This document shows, one piece after another, positions 51,160-59,543 of a stretch of DNA of 64,000 nucleotides. The translations under genes were made by a program, and so were the position numbers. The DNA comes from DATLGB01 sp963726825 (lineage in GTDB: Bacteria; Actinomycetota; Thermoleophilia; Solirubrobacterales; Solirubrobacteraceae): the NCBI GenBank assembly GCA_963726825.1, contig CAVSDT010000001.1:1054001-1118000 (forward strand). The letters run 5' to 3'. The notes under the pieces were generated by a model. The model was not told where the DNA came from and did not search any database. It worked only from the letters and a program-made list of their open reading frames with translations. The first letter of the stretch is position 1. Each line of letters begins with the position of its first letter.

Positions 51160-52950
51160 CTAGACCGCGCACTCGCCCTCGCCGCGGACGACCTGGAACG
51201 GGACGTCCTTCGTCCAGTCGATGAACTCGTTCATCGTGTCCAGGCCGAACTCGATCGGCATCGTGAGGTCCTTGACGGCGTCCTCGAACGTCGTGGTCCC
51301 GACACGGGGCGCGAAGTCGCGGAACGCCTCGCCCTCGAGCCGCTGCTCGCGGTAGAGCGCCAGCCAGCGGTCGACGGCTTCCGGGACGCGCTTGGCTGCG
51401 AGGCGCAGCTTCAGGCGCTGGCCGTAGGCGACCTCGCCCGTGTCGAACTGGCCGCCGACGTGGGGGATGTAGGCCGGGACCGTGTGCTCGCCGACCTTGA
51501 TCGACGCGCCGTAGAACCCGATGTCGGCGATGTGGTGCTGCGAGCAGCCGTTGGGGCAGCCGCTCATCTTGATGTGCATCTTGCGCACCAGGAGGTCGTC
51601 GTCGGCCTTGATCTCGGCGAGCCGCCGGCGGATGGCCTGGTTGAGGCCCATGGAGGACGTGATGCCGAGCTTGCAGGAATCGGTGCCGGGGCACGAGACG
51701 ACGTCGACGACCTCGTCGGCGCCGAAGCCGCCCAGGTCGAGCGCGTCGAGCGCCCGCCACACGTCGTAGACGGCCTCCTCGCGCACCCAGCGCAGGACGA
51801 TGTTCTGGTGCACGGTCGTGCGGGCGTTGCCGCCGGTGAAGTCGCGCATGATCTGCCCGAGGCCGCGGAACTGCTCCGGCGTCAGGTCGCCGCGCGGGAT
51901 GTGCACGTGCGCGGTGACGAAGCCGGCCTGCTTCTGCGGCTGGATCGCGGACTCGGCCCAGCGCGCGAACTCGCGCGCGTCGCCGTTGGGGCTGCTCGGC
52001 GCGGCGGGGGCCGCCGGGGCGGTGCGCGCCTCGTCGTGGTCGAACGGGTCGATGGTGAAGTCGCGCTCGGCGACCCAGTCGCCTTCGAGCTCCGCCTCGA
52101 CCTGCGAGCGCAGCTCGTCGATGCCGTACTTGTCGACGAAGACCTTGATGCGGGCGCGGGCGCGGTTCTTGCGCAGCCAGTCCTGGCGATCGAAGATGCG
52201 GAAGACGGCCTCGGCGACCTTCATGAAGTCGCCGTTGTCGGCCTCGACGAACTCGTACAGCGTCGGGGCGATGCGCGGCATGATCGACGTGCCGCCGCCG
52301 ACCCGGACCTCGAAGCCGCGCACGCCGTCGCGCTCGCGGGCGATGAAGGCGATGTCGTGGATGCCGGTGATCGCGCGGTCGGCGTCCGAGCCCGTGAAGG
52401 CGGTCTTGATCTTGCGCGGCATCAGCTGCGTCGTCGGGTGGCGGACGAAGTAGCGGACGTAGGCGCCGACGTAGCGGGTCGGGTCGAACGTCTCGTCGGT
52501 GCAGACCCCCGCCCACGGGTCGGCCGTGACGTTGCGGACGGTGTTGCCGCAGCCCTCCCGGGAGGAGAGGCCGGAGGCGGAGACCTCGCGGATCAGCTTC
52601 GCCATCTCGTCCAGCGGGACGTGGTGGATCTGGACGTTCTGGCGGGTGGTGACGTGGCCCTTGTTCAACGGGGCGTAGCGCTCGACCACGTCGGCGAACG
52701 TGTCCATCTGCTCTGGGGTGACGCCGCCGAAGGGGAGCTTGATGCGGCACATCTGCACCCCGGCCTGACGCTGGCCGTAGACGCCCTGCTTGAGGCGGAA
52801 GCCGATGAACTCGGTCTCCGGCGTCTTGCCGTCGAGGAACTTGTGCGCCTCGTTGTCGAAGTCGTCGAACTCCCGATGGATGATCGGGATGATGTGCCCG
52901 GGAACGTCCTCGAGGACCTCCGGGTTGGCGATCGTGCCGGTGCGGGCCAT
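51160..52950 (-). CDS. Assimilatory sulfite reductase (siroheme, [4Fe-4S])
   Basis: Ferredoxin-dependent reductase of 596 aa, six-electron reduction of sulfite to sulfide (nitrite reductase is the alternative). Two ferredoxin-like and two siroheme halves are visible. The cluster motif is VVSCPGTDSCKLGI with its partner MSGCPNGCSQHH, the C-x5-C...C-x3-C pattern. A helical linker rich in Ala/Pro separates the halves. ATG 52950 begins MARTGTIANPEVLEDVPGH; the upstream extension is promoter sequence. The cysH neighbour identifies it as the sulfite enzyme. Confidence 0.93.
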   Translation of the reverse strand: MARTGTIANPEVLEDVPGHIIPIIHREFDDFDNEAHKFLDGKTPETEFIGFRLKQGVYGQRQAGVQMCRIKLPFGGVTPEQMDTFADVVERYAPLNKGHVTTRQNVQIHHVPLDEMAKLIREVSASGLSSREGCGNTVRNVTADPWAGVCTDETFDPTRYVGAYVRYFVRHPTTQLMPRKIKTAFTGSDADRAITGIHDIAFIARERDGVRGFEVRVGGGTSIMPRIAPTLYEFVEADNGDFMKVAEAVFRIFDRQDWLRKNRARARIKVFVDKYGIDELRSQVEAELEGDWVAERDFTIDPFDHDEARTAPAAPAAPSSPNGDAREFARWAESAIQPQKQAGFVTAHVHIPRGDLTPEQFRGLGQIMRDFTGGNARTTVHQNIVLRWVREEAVYDVWRALDALDLGGFGADEVVDVVSCPGTDSCKLGITSSMGLNQAIRRRLAEIKADDDLLVRKMHIKMSGCPNGCSQHHIADIGFYGASIKVGEHTVPAYIPHVGGQFDTGEVAYGQRLKLRLAAKRVPEAVDRWLALYREQRLEGEAFRDFAPRVGTTTFEDAVKDLTMPIEFGLDTMNEFIDWTKDVPFQVVRGEGECAV

Positions 52951-52956
52951 CCGGGC

Positions 52957-52980
52957 ACAATAGCCCAATACCCGATCGGG
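52957..52980 (-). promoter_or_regulatory. Promoter and palindrome of the sulfite reductase-cysH operon
   Basis: TATTGT (52962-52957) ends six bases before ATG 52950. Eight bases upstream of it lies the perfect 10-bp palindrome CCCGATCGGG (52971-52980), flanked by AA and TT at matching distance, in an AT-richer patch. Location near the -35 region suggests an operator for a sulfur regulator; the protein is unknown. Confidence 0.5.
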
Positions 52981-52982
52981 AT

Positions 52983-53711
52983 TTACTGCTTGTCTCGATC
53001 GGCCCCGATCGAGCCGGCGGCGCGGACGATCGCCACGTTGTCCTCCGCGACGGTCCCGTCGGGCAGCTCGAGGACGTCCTCGAGGCCCACGCGCGTGTCG
53101 TGGCCGCGGCCGATCGCGTCCCGCAGGACCGGCCAGGTGGCCGCCTCGTCGGCGTGCTGCAGGCGGGGCGCCAGGACATCGCCGGCGTCGAGCACCGCGT
53201 GGATGGCGGCGCAGCGGGCGAGCGCGGCGTCTGAGCCCTCGTCGCCGTAGGGCTCCACGATGCAGCGCAGGACGGTGCCGGCGAGCGCGGAGGCGATGAG
53301 TCGCTCGGCGTCCTCGGCCGTCGAGAGCCCGGCTTCGATCCCGATGCCGTTCGCCGTCAGTGCCCGGATCACGTCCTCCCAGCCGTCCTCGGCGGTGTTG
53401 ACGGAGGCGAAGTCCGGCTCGCGCCAGCGCGCGACGAGTGCGACGCGCCTCGCGGGGTCCGGCTCGATCCCGTCCTGGGTGCTCACGCCGACGAGCAGCC
53501 CGCTCGCCGCGCGCACCGCTCGGACGACCGTGTCGGTGGTCACCGGGTCGAGCGTCTGCAGGCCCGCGTCGTCGCGGGGATGCAGGTGCACGGACGTGAC
53601 GCCGAGCGCCGCGCACGCCACCGCGTCGCGCACCAGCGCGTCCGCGTCGAGCGGGACCGCCGGATGGTCATCGCGGGTGCGCGATCCGTTGGCGGCGAGC
53701 TGCAGCGCCAC
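52983..53711 (-). CDS. BKACE family protein (3-keto-5-aminohexanoate cleavage enzyme-like)
   Basis: TIM-barrel enzyme of 242 aa. VTSVHLHPRDDAG gives the Zn-binding H-x-H, and the Glu in RCIVEPYG and the Arg-rich body follow the DUF849/BKACE plan; these condense a beta-keto acid with acetyl-CoA. At 242 aa it is shorter than typical members (about 270-310 aa). GTG 53711 lies four bases after the upstream gene stop, so co-transcription is likely. The sulfite reductase gene follows with its own promoter. Beta-keto acid substrate unknown. Confidence 0.85.
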   Translation of the reverse strand: MALQLAANGSRTRDDHPAVPLDADALVRDAVACAALGVTSVHLHPRDDAGLQTLDPVTTDTVVRAVRAASGLLVGVSTQDGIEPDPARRVALVARWREPDFASVNTAEDGWEDVIRALTANGIGIEAGLSTAEDAERLIASALAGTVLRCIVEPYGDEGSDAALARCAAIHAVLDAGDVLAPRLQHADEAATWPVLRDAIGRGHDTRVGLEDVLELPDGTVAEDNVAIVRAAGSIGADRDKQ

Positions 53712-53715
53712 CGGG

Positions 53716-55365
53716 CTAGCGCCGCGTGCGGGTCTTCGCCGTGGCCTTCCCGCTGCCGCCGCCGACGTAGGTCGCGGCGACCTTGAAGCGCAGGGTCCGG
53801 CGGCCCTTCGCCCGGCGCAGGGCCGGCTTGGCCCGAAGGCCCTTGCGCAGCGTGATCGTCGCGCTGCGGGCGCCCTTGCCCGCCAGCGTCACGCGCAGGG
53901 TGCGGGAGGAGCGGATCCGCAGCTTCGCGCCCCTGGGCGTCCTGGCCTTCGCGCGCCGGGGCGAGATCCGCAGGGTCTTCGGCAGCGTCAGCGTGACCCG
54001 GCGCAGCCTCGCGCCCCTGGCGCGGGCCTTCAGGCGCAGCCTGACGGCGCGGCCGCGTGCGCCGCCCACCCGGGAGAGCCGGACGGAGGCCCGCGTCGAC
54101 CGCTTCCGCTTCAAGGTCCTCGCGCACCCCTCGACCGTCGGCGTGACGGACAGCTGCCTGGCGACCCCGCCCTGCGACGTGATGGTCGCCGCCAGCGGCG
54201 GGTTGCTCGTGCAGAGGTCGCGCTGGTTCTGCAGCAGGCCGGCCTCGCCGGCGTTGAAGACGAGCTTGAAGTCCGCGAGCGGGACGTCGGGGATGTCGTC
54301 GAAGGTGGTCGTGATCCCCGACGCGCCCGCGGAGGACACGCCGCGCAGTCGCTGGGAGATCACGCCGGTGAGGGCGACGCCGACGTCGGGCAGCGATCCG
54401 CTTCCCTGCAGCAGTCGCACCGCGCCGGTGAGCGGCTCGGGGAGGACGCCGACGACGGCGGAGGCGGTGCCGATCTGCGACGCCGGCGCGCACGTGCCGG
54501 CCGCGTCCTGGTCGGCCGGGCACGCGCGTGCGAGGGCGGTGATCTGCGCCCCGACGCCCTGGGGCAGCGTGACCGCGACCGTCCTGGCACCGGCTTCGCC
54601 CTTGGCCTGGGTGATCTCCGTGCTCAGGCCGGGCTTGCCCGTCTCGCCGGTCTGGCCCTTGCCGCCGAGGGTCGCCACGAGCTTCGGGTCGAAGGGAAGC
54701 GCGTCGCAGGCGGTGGGGGTGAAGGCGGCGGAGCCCGCGGCCGGCGCGCCCTCGTGCGGCACGGCTCTGACGACCGTCGTCGCGGCGCCGCAGGACGTCG
54801 GGTTGCGCATGAACGTCCCGCCGCCGGCCTTGCCGAGGAGCGTCAGGGACAGGGACGTGATCGAGATCGGCAGGCCGTCCTGCTCCTTCGGCAGCCCCGT
54901 CACGGTCGACGTGAGGCCGCCGTCGGGACGCACGGAGATGGCGCTCTGGGAGTACAGCGGCGCACCGACCGAGGGCTTGAGCGCGATCCCGAGCCGGGCG
55001 GGCTCGCCGGCGTTGGGGACGAGGTTGTAGACGTTGCCGGGCGCGGAGACCGGCAGGCCGAGCGCGGTGACCTGCGCGTTGGCCGTCCCGACCTTGGACG
55101 CGTCGGTGCACTTCCCGGCGGTGAACGTGGCGACGGGGCAGCGCGGCGTCCCGGTGGGGTCGCCGATCAGGCCGGGCGGCAGGTCGATCGCGAGGTCCTT
55201 CGGCGTCCCGTCGGCGAACTGCACCTGGAGGGCGAAGTCGGCGTTGGCCCCGGCGGCGGTGCTCGCCGGCGCGGCCTTGGGCACGGTGACCGTGAACGCC
55301 CCCGCGCTCGCGGGTCCCACAGCCAGCACTGCGGCCACGACGGCCGACACGGCGATCCTTCGCAT
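53716..55365 (-). CDS. Exported protein with basic C-terminal beta domain (549 aa)
   Basis: Predicted secreted protein. Signal peptide MRRIAVSAVVAAVLAVGPASAGA. Residues 25-390 are two imperfect repeats, each with a segment like CPVATFTAGKCTDASKVGTANAQV and CPADQDAAGTCAPASQIGTASAVV, in which two Cys flank a short loop. The last 160 residues are strongly Arg/Lys-rich beta structure (RVGGARGRAVRLRLKARARG and similar). No enzyme motif. It has a leadered start: TATGCT lies well upstream and an AGGGAG ribosome site sits seven bases before ATG 55365. Function unknown. Confidence 0.82.
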   Translation of the reverse strand: MRRIAVSAVVAAVLAVGPASAGAFTVTVPKAAPASTAAGANADFALQVQFADGTPKDLAIDLPPGLIGDPTGTPRCPVATFTAGKCTDASKVGTANAQVTALGLPVSAPGNVYNLVPNAGEPARLGIALKPSVGAPLYSQSAISVRPDGGLTSTVTGLPKEQDGLPISITSLSLTLLGKAGGGTFMRNPTSCGAATTVVRAVPHEGAPAAGSAAFTPTACDALPFDPKLVATLGGKGQTGETGKPGLSTEITQAKGEAGARTVAVTLPQGVGAQITALARACPADQDAAGTCAPASQIGTASAVVGVLPEPLTGAVRLLQGSGSLPDVGVALTGVISQRLRGVSSAGASGITTTFDDIPDVPLADFKLVFNAGEAGLLQNQRDLCTSNPPLAATITSQGGVARQLSVTPTVEGCARTLKRKRSTRASVRLSRVGGARGRAVRLRLKARARGARLRRVTLTLPKTLRISPRRAKARTPRGAKLRIRSSRTLRVTLAGKGARSATITLRKGLRAKPALRRAKGRRTLRFKVAATYVGGGSGKATAKTRTRR

Positions 55366-55416
55366 CCAGCTCTCCCTCGTCCAGCGGTTCGAGAGCCGAG
55401 CATACGCCCGGGCCCG

Positions 55417-56982
55417 TTACAGCGGGATGTTGCCGTGCTTGCGCTTGGGCCCCGGCTCGCGCTTGGTCAGGAGCGTGGTGAGGGCGTTGATGAGCTTCGG
55501 GCGGGTCTCGTGCGGGACGATGACGTCGTCGATGTAGCCGCGCTCGGCCGCCGAGTACGGGTTGGCGAAGCGGAACTTGTAGTCGTCGATGAGCTTCTCG
55601 CGTCGCTCGTCGGGCGTCGGCGAGCTCGCGATGTCGCGCTTGTAGATGATGTTGACCGCGCCCTCGGGGCCCATCACGGCGATCTCGGCCTGCGGCCAGG
55701 CGAAGTTGAAGTCCGCGCCGAGGTGCTTGGAGCTCATGACGTCGTAGGCGCCGCCGTAGGCCTTGCGCGTGATGACGGTCAGCTTGGGGACGGTCGCCTC
55801 GGCGAAGGCGTACAGGAGCTTCGCGCCGTGGCGGATGATGCCGCCCCACTCCTGCGTCGTGCCCGGGAGGAAGCCGGGGACGTCGCACATGGTGAGGATG
55901 GGGATGTTGAACGCGTCGCAGGTGCGCACGAAGCGCGCGGCCTTCTCGCTCGCCTCGATGTCGAGGACGCCGGCCATCGCCTTGGGCTGGTTGCCGACGA
56001 CGCCGATCGCGTAGCCGTCGAGGCGGGCGTAGCCGATGATGATGTTCTGCGCGAAGTGCTCGTGGACCTCGAGGAACTCCCCGTCGTCGACGATCAGCCG
56101 CACGACGTCGCGCATGTCGTAGGGCTTGTTCGGCGCGTCCGGGACGATCGAGTCGAGCTCCTCGTCCATGCGCTGCGGATCGTCGGTGGGCTGGACGCGC
56201 GGGGGGATCTCGAGGTTGTTCTGCGGGAGGAAGGAGAAGAGGTAGCGGACGTCCTCGAGGCAGCTCTCCTCGTCCTCGGCCGCGAAGTGCGCGACGCCGG
56301 ACTTCGCCGAGTGGGTCATCGCGCCGCCGAGGTCCTCGAAGGAGGTCTCCTCGCCCGTGACCGTCTTGATCACGTCGGGGCCCGTGATGAACATGTGCGA
56401 GGACTCCTTCACCATGAAGATGAAGTCCGTGATGGCGGGGGAGTAGACCGCGCCACCGGCGCACGGGCCCATGATCACCGAGATCTGCGGGATCACGCCG
56501 CTCGAGCGCACGTTGCGCAGGAACACGTCCCCGTAGGACCCGAGGGAGACGACGCCCTCCTGGATCCGCGCGCCGCCCGAGTCGTTGATGCCGATGACCG
56601 GGCAGCCGATCTTCGTGGCGAGGTCCATGACCTTGCACATCTTCTCGGCCATCACCTCGCCGAGGGAGCCGCCGAAGACCGTGAAGTCCTGGGAGAAGAC
56701 GCACACGCGACGGCCGTCGATGGTGCCGTGGCCGGTGACGACGGCGTCGCCCCACGGCCGGTTCTTCTCCATCCCGAACTCGACGACGCGATGGCGGATG
56801 AAGGTGTCGAGCTCCTGGAAGGACCCGGGGTCGAGCAGCTTCTCGATCCGCTCGCGCGCGGTCAGCTTGCCCCGCGCGTGCTGCTTCTCCTCCGCTTCCG
56901 GCGAGGAGTGGATGGCGGCCTCGCGCAGCTCCGTGAGCTGGTCGAGCTTCTCCTCGTACGTCTCCGGGTTCTTCTTGCGCAT
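55417..56982 (-). CDS. Acyl-CoA carboxylase beta subunit (carboxyltransferase)
   Basis: Carboxyltransferase of 521 aa (PccB/AccD5 type) that moves CO2 from biotin to propionyl- or acetyl-CoA. KLTARERIEKLLDPGSFQE starts the N-domain; GSLGEVMAEKMCKVMDLA and INDSGGARIQEGV form the first crotonase-like oxyanion site; the second lies in PGFLPGTTQEWGGIIRHGAKLL. The last residues RKHGNIPL are the conserved C-terminus. ATG 56982 follows TAGGAT by ten bases. Works with the biotin subunit at 48.4 kb; the downstream enzyme, methylmalonyl-CoA mutase, is at 62.8 kb, which favours propionyl-CoA. Confidence 0.95.
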   Translation of the reverse strand: MRKKNPETYEEKLDQLTELREAAIHSSPEAEEKQHARGKLTARERIEKLLDPGSFQELDTFIRHRVVEFGMEKNRPWGDAVVTGHGTIDGRRVCVFSQDFTVFGGSLGEVMAEKMCKVMDLATKIGCPVIGINDSGGARIQEGVVSLGSYGDVFLRNVRSSGVIPQISVIMGPCAGGAVYSPAITDFIFMVKESSHMFITGPDVIKTVTGEETSFEDLGGAMTHSAKSGVAHFAAEDEESCLEDVRYLFSFLPQNNLEIPPRVQPTDDPQRMDEELDSIVPDAPNKPYDMRDVVRLIVDDGEFLEVHEHFAQNIIIGYARLDGYAIGVVGNQPKAMAGVLDIEASEKAARFVRTCDAFNIPILTMCDVPGFLPGTTQEWGGIIRHGAKLLYAFAEATVPKLTVITRKAYGGAYDVMSSKHLGADFNFAWPQAEIAVMGPEGAVNIIYKRDIASSPTPDERREKLIDDYKFRFANPYSAAERGYIDDVIVPHETRPKLINALTTLLTKREPGPKRKHGNIPL

Positions 56983-57022
56983 GTGGCGCCCGATCCTACG
57001 GATCAGGCGTCGCCGCCCGCCT

Positions 57023-57517
57023 TCAGGCCCGGCTGAAGGGCCGGTGGTGGGCAGTGCCGAGCGCCTCGAGCGTCTCGCGCAGCACCGTGAGGACCTGCTC
57101 GTCGGGCAGCGCGGGGATCGCCTGGGGTTGCGAGGGGTCGGTCGGGACGAGCGCCGTGGCCGACCGGCGCAGCAGGCGCCGCCACCCGCTGCGCGGCGCG
57201 GGCGCGGCGGGCTCGCGAACCGGGTCGGGGACCGGCTCCGAGATCGGGGCGATCTCCGCGCGCAGCCGCACGCGCGTCCCGAAGCCGGCGGGCTCGAGCT
57301 CGAGCGTCCCTGCGGCGTGCTCGGCGCTCCAGCGCACGACGCGCTCGTCCTCGGTGGCCTCGATGCAGACCGTCCCGAACGGCTTGAGGTGGGTCTCCAA
57401 CGCGGCCGGGTCGGCCACCTCCGCCCAGAGCTCGGGTGGGGACTTCACGAGGGTGCGGGTGGCTTGCAGCATCCCGCGGGGCTTCCGCGCGCCGGCGTGG
57501 CCCCCTCCCGGCTGCAC
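57023..57517 (-). CDS. SRPBCC-like protein (164 aa; shorter start at 57472 possible)
   Basis: Soluble START/SRPBCC-type protein with VKSPPELWAEVADPAALETHLKPFG at the ligand-cavity start and WSAEHAAGTLELEPAGFGTRVRLRAEI in the beta sheet. This fold binds hydrophobic ligands. The centre carries a Pro-rich insert (PVPDPVREPAAPAPRSG) and a basic helix. ATG 57472 (MLQATRTLV, 149 aa) is as plausible as 57517, because the first 15 residues are not part of the fold. Role unknown. Confidence 0.72.
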   Translation of the reverse strand: MQPGGGHAGARKPRGMLQATRTLVKSPPELWAEVADPAALETHLKPFGTVCIEATEDERVVRWSAEHAAGTLELEPAGFGTRVRLRAEIAPISEPVPDPVREPAAPAPRSGWRRLLRRSATALVPTDPSQPQAIPALPDEQVLTVLRETLEALGTAHHRPFSRA

Positions 57518-57572
57518 GAGCTCGTGCGTCCGGCTCTGGACCGGCCGCGAAGTGGTTCGGTAGGCCTAATAG

Positions 57573-57589
57573 TTTGGGTACCCTAAGAT
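57573..57589 (+). promoter_or_regulatory. Iron-box-like dyad and -10 box of the efe locus
   Basis: TTTGGGTACCCTAA at 57573-57586 is a near-perfect dyad matching the DtxR/IdeR iron-box half-site pattern (TTAGG...CCTAA). It overlaps TAAGAT (57584-57589), a TANNNT -10 box ten bases before ATG 57600. A second palindrome, TAGGCCTA, is at 57561-57568. Repression by a DtxR-type protein when iron is plentiful is the simplest reading; the window encodes one at 32.1 kb. Confidence 0.6.
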
Positions 57590-57599
57590 CCGCCGGACC

Positions 57600-59543
57600 A
57601 TGCTGCCGACGTTCGTCATCACGCTCCGAGAAGGGCTCGAGGCCTCGCTGATCGTGGGGATCGTCGCCGCGTTCCTCGTCAAGGAGGGCCGGCGCGACCA
57701 GCTCAGCCGCATGTGGCTCGGGGTGGGCGCCGCCGTCACCCTGTGCCTCGTCGTCGCGGTCGCCCTGCGGCTCACCGAGCACGCCCTGCCCCAGCAGGAG
57801 CAGGAGGGCCTCGAGGCCGTCATCGCGGTCGTGGCCGTCGGGATGGTCTCGTACATGATCGTCTGGATGAGCCGCCACGCCCGCGACCTCAAGGGGGCGC
57901 TCACCGGCCAGGCCTCCAGGGCGCTCGCCGCCGGCTCGGCCACCGCCTTCGTCGTCATGGCCTTCCTGGCCGTCATGCGCGAGGGTCTCGAGACCACCGT
58001 CTTCCTCCTCGCCGTCTTCAACGACGCCGACGACACCGTCAGTGCCGGCGGCGGGGCCATCCTCGGCCTGCTCGTCGCGCTCGTGATCGGCTACGGCATC
58101 TACCGCGGCGGCGTCCGCATCGACCTGCGGCGCTTCTTCAAGCTGACGGGCGTCGTGCTCGTCCTGGTCGCCGCCGGCCTGGCCTCGTTCGCGGTCCACG
58201 CCGCGCACGAGGCCGGGTGGTGGAACGCCCTCCAGGCCAAGCCGCTCGACCTCTCCGGGCTCGTGCAGCCCGGCACCGTGTCCGCCTCGCTGCTGACGGG
58301 GATGTTCGGCCTCCAACCCAAGCCGACGACCGGCGAGATCCTCGCCTGGCTGCTCGTCGCCATCCCCCTCATGGCCTACGTCCTCATGCCGGAGCGCCTG
58401 CGGGCCGCCACGCGGTCGGCCCACGCCAGGCAGATGGCCGGCGTCGCGACCACGCTGATGGCGCTGGTCGTGCTCGTCGGCTGCGGCGGCTCCTCCGGCG
58501 GCTCGGCCGCGGCCGACGGCGCCAAGGTGGTCGCCATCGCGCTCAACGACACGGGCTGCACCCCGCAGGACCTCGAGCTGGAGGCCGGCGCCACCTCCTT
58601 CGAGGTCAAGGGCGGCGGCTCGGGCAAGGTCACCGAGTTCGAGGTCTTCGACGGCCCGCGCATCCTCGGCGAGGTCGAGAACGTCGCCCCGGGCCTCAAG
58701 CGCTCCTTCGCGCTGACGTTGAAGGCCGGCGACTACGTCCTCTCGTGCACCGGCGGCAGCCAGGAGCCCACGGGCAAGCTCACCGTCACGGGCGGCGACG
58801 AGCCGGTCACCGCCTCCTCCGAGGGTGATGCCGCCGTCAAGGCCTACCGCGGTTACCTGCAGCGCCAGACCGCCGACCTGACGCGGAGGACCGCGAGCTT
58901 CGTCGCCGCGGTCAAGGCCGGCGACGTCGCCAGGGCGAAGGCGCTCTACGTCCCCGCCCGCCGGCCGTACGAGCGCATCGAGCCGGTCGCCGAGAGCTTC
59001 GGCAACCTCGACCCCGTCATCGACGCCCGCGCGGGCGACGTCCCCGCGAAGGGCTGGGGCGGCTTCCACAAGATCGAGCAGGCGCTGTGGGTCAGGAGCA
59101 CCACGAAGGGCATGCGCCCCGTCGCGGACAAGCTCCAGGCCGACGTCGAGAAGCTCGAGCGGCTGGTCAAGACCGTCGAGATCGAGCCGGCCAACGTCGC
59201 CAACGGCGCCGTCGCCCTGCTCGGCGAGGTCTCCAAGTCCAAGATCACGGGGGAGGAGGAGCGCTACTCGCGCACCGACCTCGACGACTTCGAGGCCAAC
59301 GTCCAGGGCGCCCGCGCGGCCTACGAGATCGTCGCCCCGATCCTGCGCCAGACCCAGCCGGACCTCGCCCGCACGGTCGCGGCGGAGTTCGCCAAGGTCG
59401 ACGCGGCGCTCGCGCCGTACAAGCAGGGCGACCGCTTCACGCGCTACGACGACCTCACGCAGGCCGACACGCGCAAGCTCTCGCAGGCGATCGACGCACT
59501 CGCCGAGCCGCTGTCGCGGGTTCCGGCGAAGGTCGTTGCCTAG
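57600..59543 (+). CDS. EfeU-EfeO fusion: iron permease plus iron-binding lipoprotein
   Basis: Polypeptide of 647 aa for ferrous/ferric uptake. Residues 1-265 are an FTR1/EfeU permease with seven helices and both R-E-G-L-E motifs (10-14 and 127-131). Residues 281-295 are a hydrophobic segment ending VLVGC, a lipobox-like Cys295. Residues 300-400 are an EfeO cupredoxin with Cys320 and Cys383. Residues 410-647 are the M75 domain with H-x-x-E at 490-493. Normally EfeU and EfeO are separate. The inner hydrophobic segment would place EfeO outside the membrane, and the lipobox would allow cleavage into a lipoprotein. efeB follows with an 8-bp overlap. Confidence 0.9.
   Translation: MLPTFVITLREGLEASLIVGIVAAFLVKEGRRDQLSRMWLGVGAAVTLCLVVAVALRLTEHALPQQEQEGLEAVIAVVAVGMVSYMIVWMSRHARDLKGALTGQASRALAAGSATAFVVMAFLAVMREGLETTVFLLAVFNDADDTVSAGGGAILGLLVALVIGYGIYRGGVRIDLRRFFKLTGVVLVLVAAGLASFAVHAAHEAGWWNALQAKPLDLSGLVQPGTVSASLLTGMFGLQPKPTTGEILAWLLVAIPLMAYVLMPERLRAATRSAHARQMAGVATTLMALVVLVGCGGSSGGSAAADGAKVVAIALNDTGCTPQDLELEAGATSFEVKGGGSGKVTEFEVFDGPRILGEVENVAPGLKRSFALTLKAGDYVLSCTGGSQEPTGKLTVTGGDEPVTASSEGDAAVKAYRGYLQRQTADLTRRTASFVAAVKAGDVARAKALYVPARRPYERIEPVAESFGNLDPVIDARAGDVPAKGWGGFHKIEQALWVRSTTKGMRPVADKLQADVEKLERLVKTVEIEPANVANGAVALLGEVSKSKITGEEERYSRTDLDDFEANVQGARAAYEIVAPILRQTQPDLARTVAAEFAKVDAALAPYKQGDRFTRYDDLTQADTRKLSQAIDALAEPLSRVPAKVVA

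Noticed and set aside
53260..57036. 1258-codon plus-strand frame across the BKACE, exported and carboxyltransferase genes
   Set aside because: It is the antisense of three well-recognised genes, with low-complexity Asp/Val/Arg sequence and no motif.
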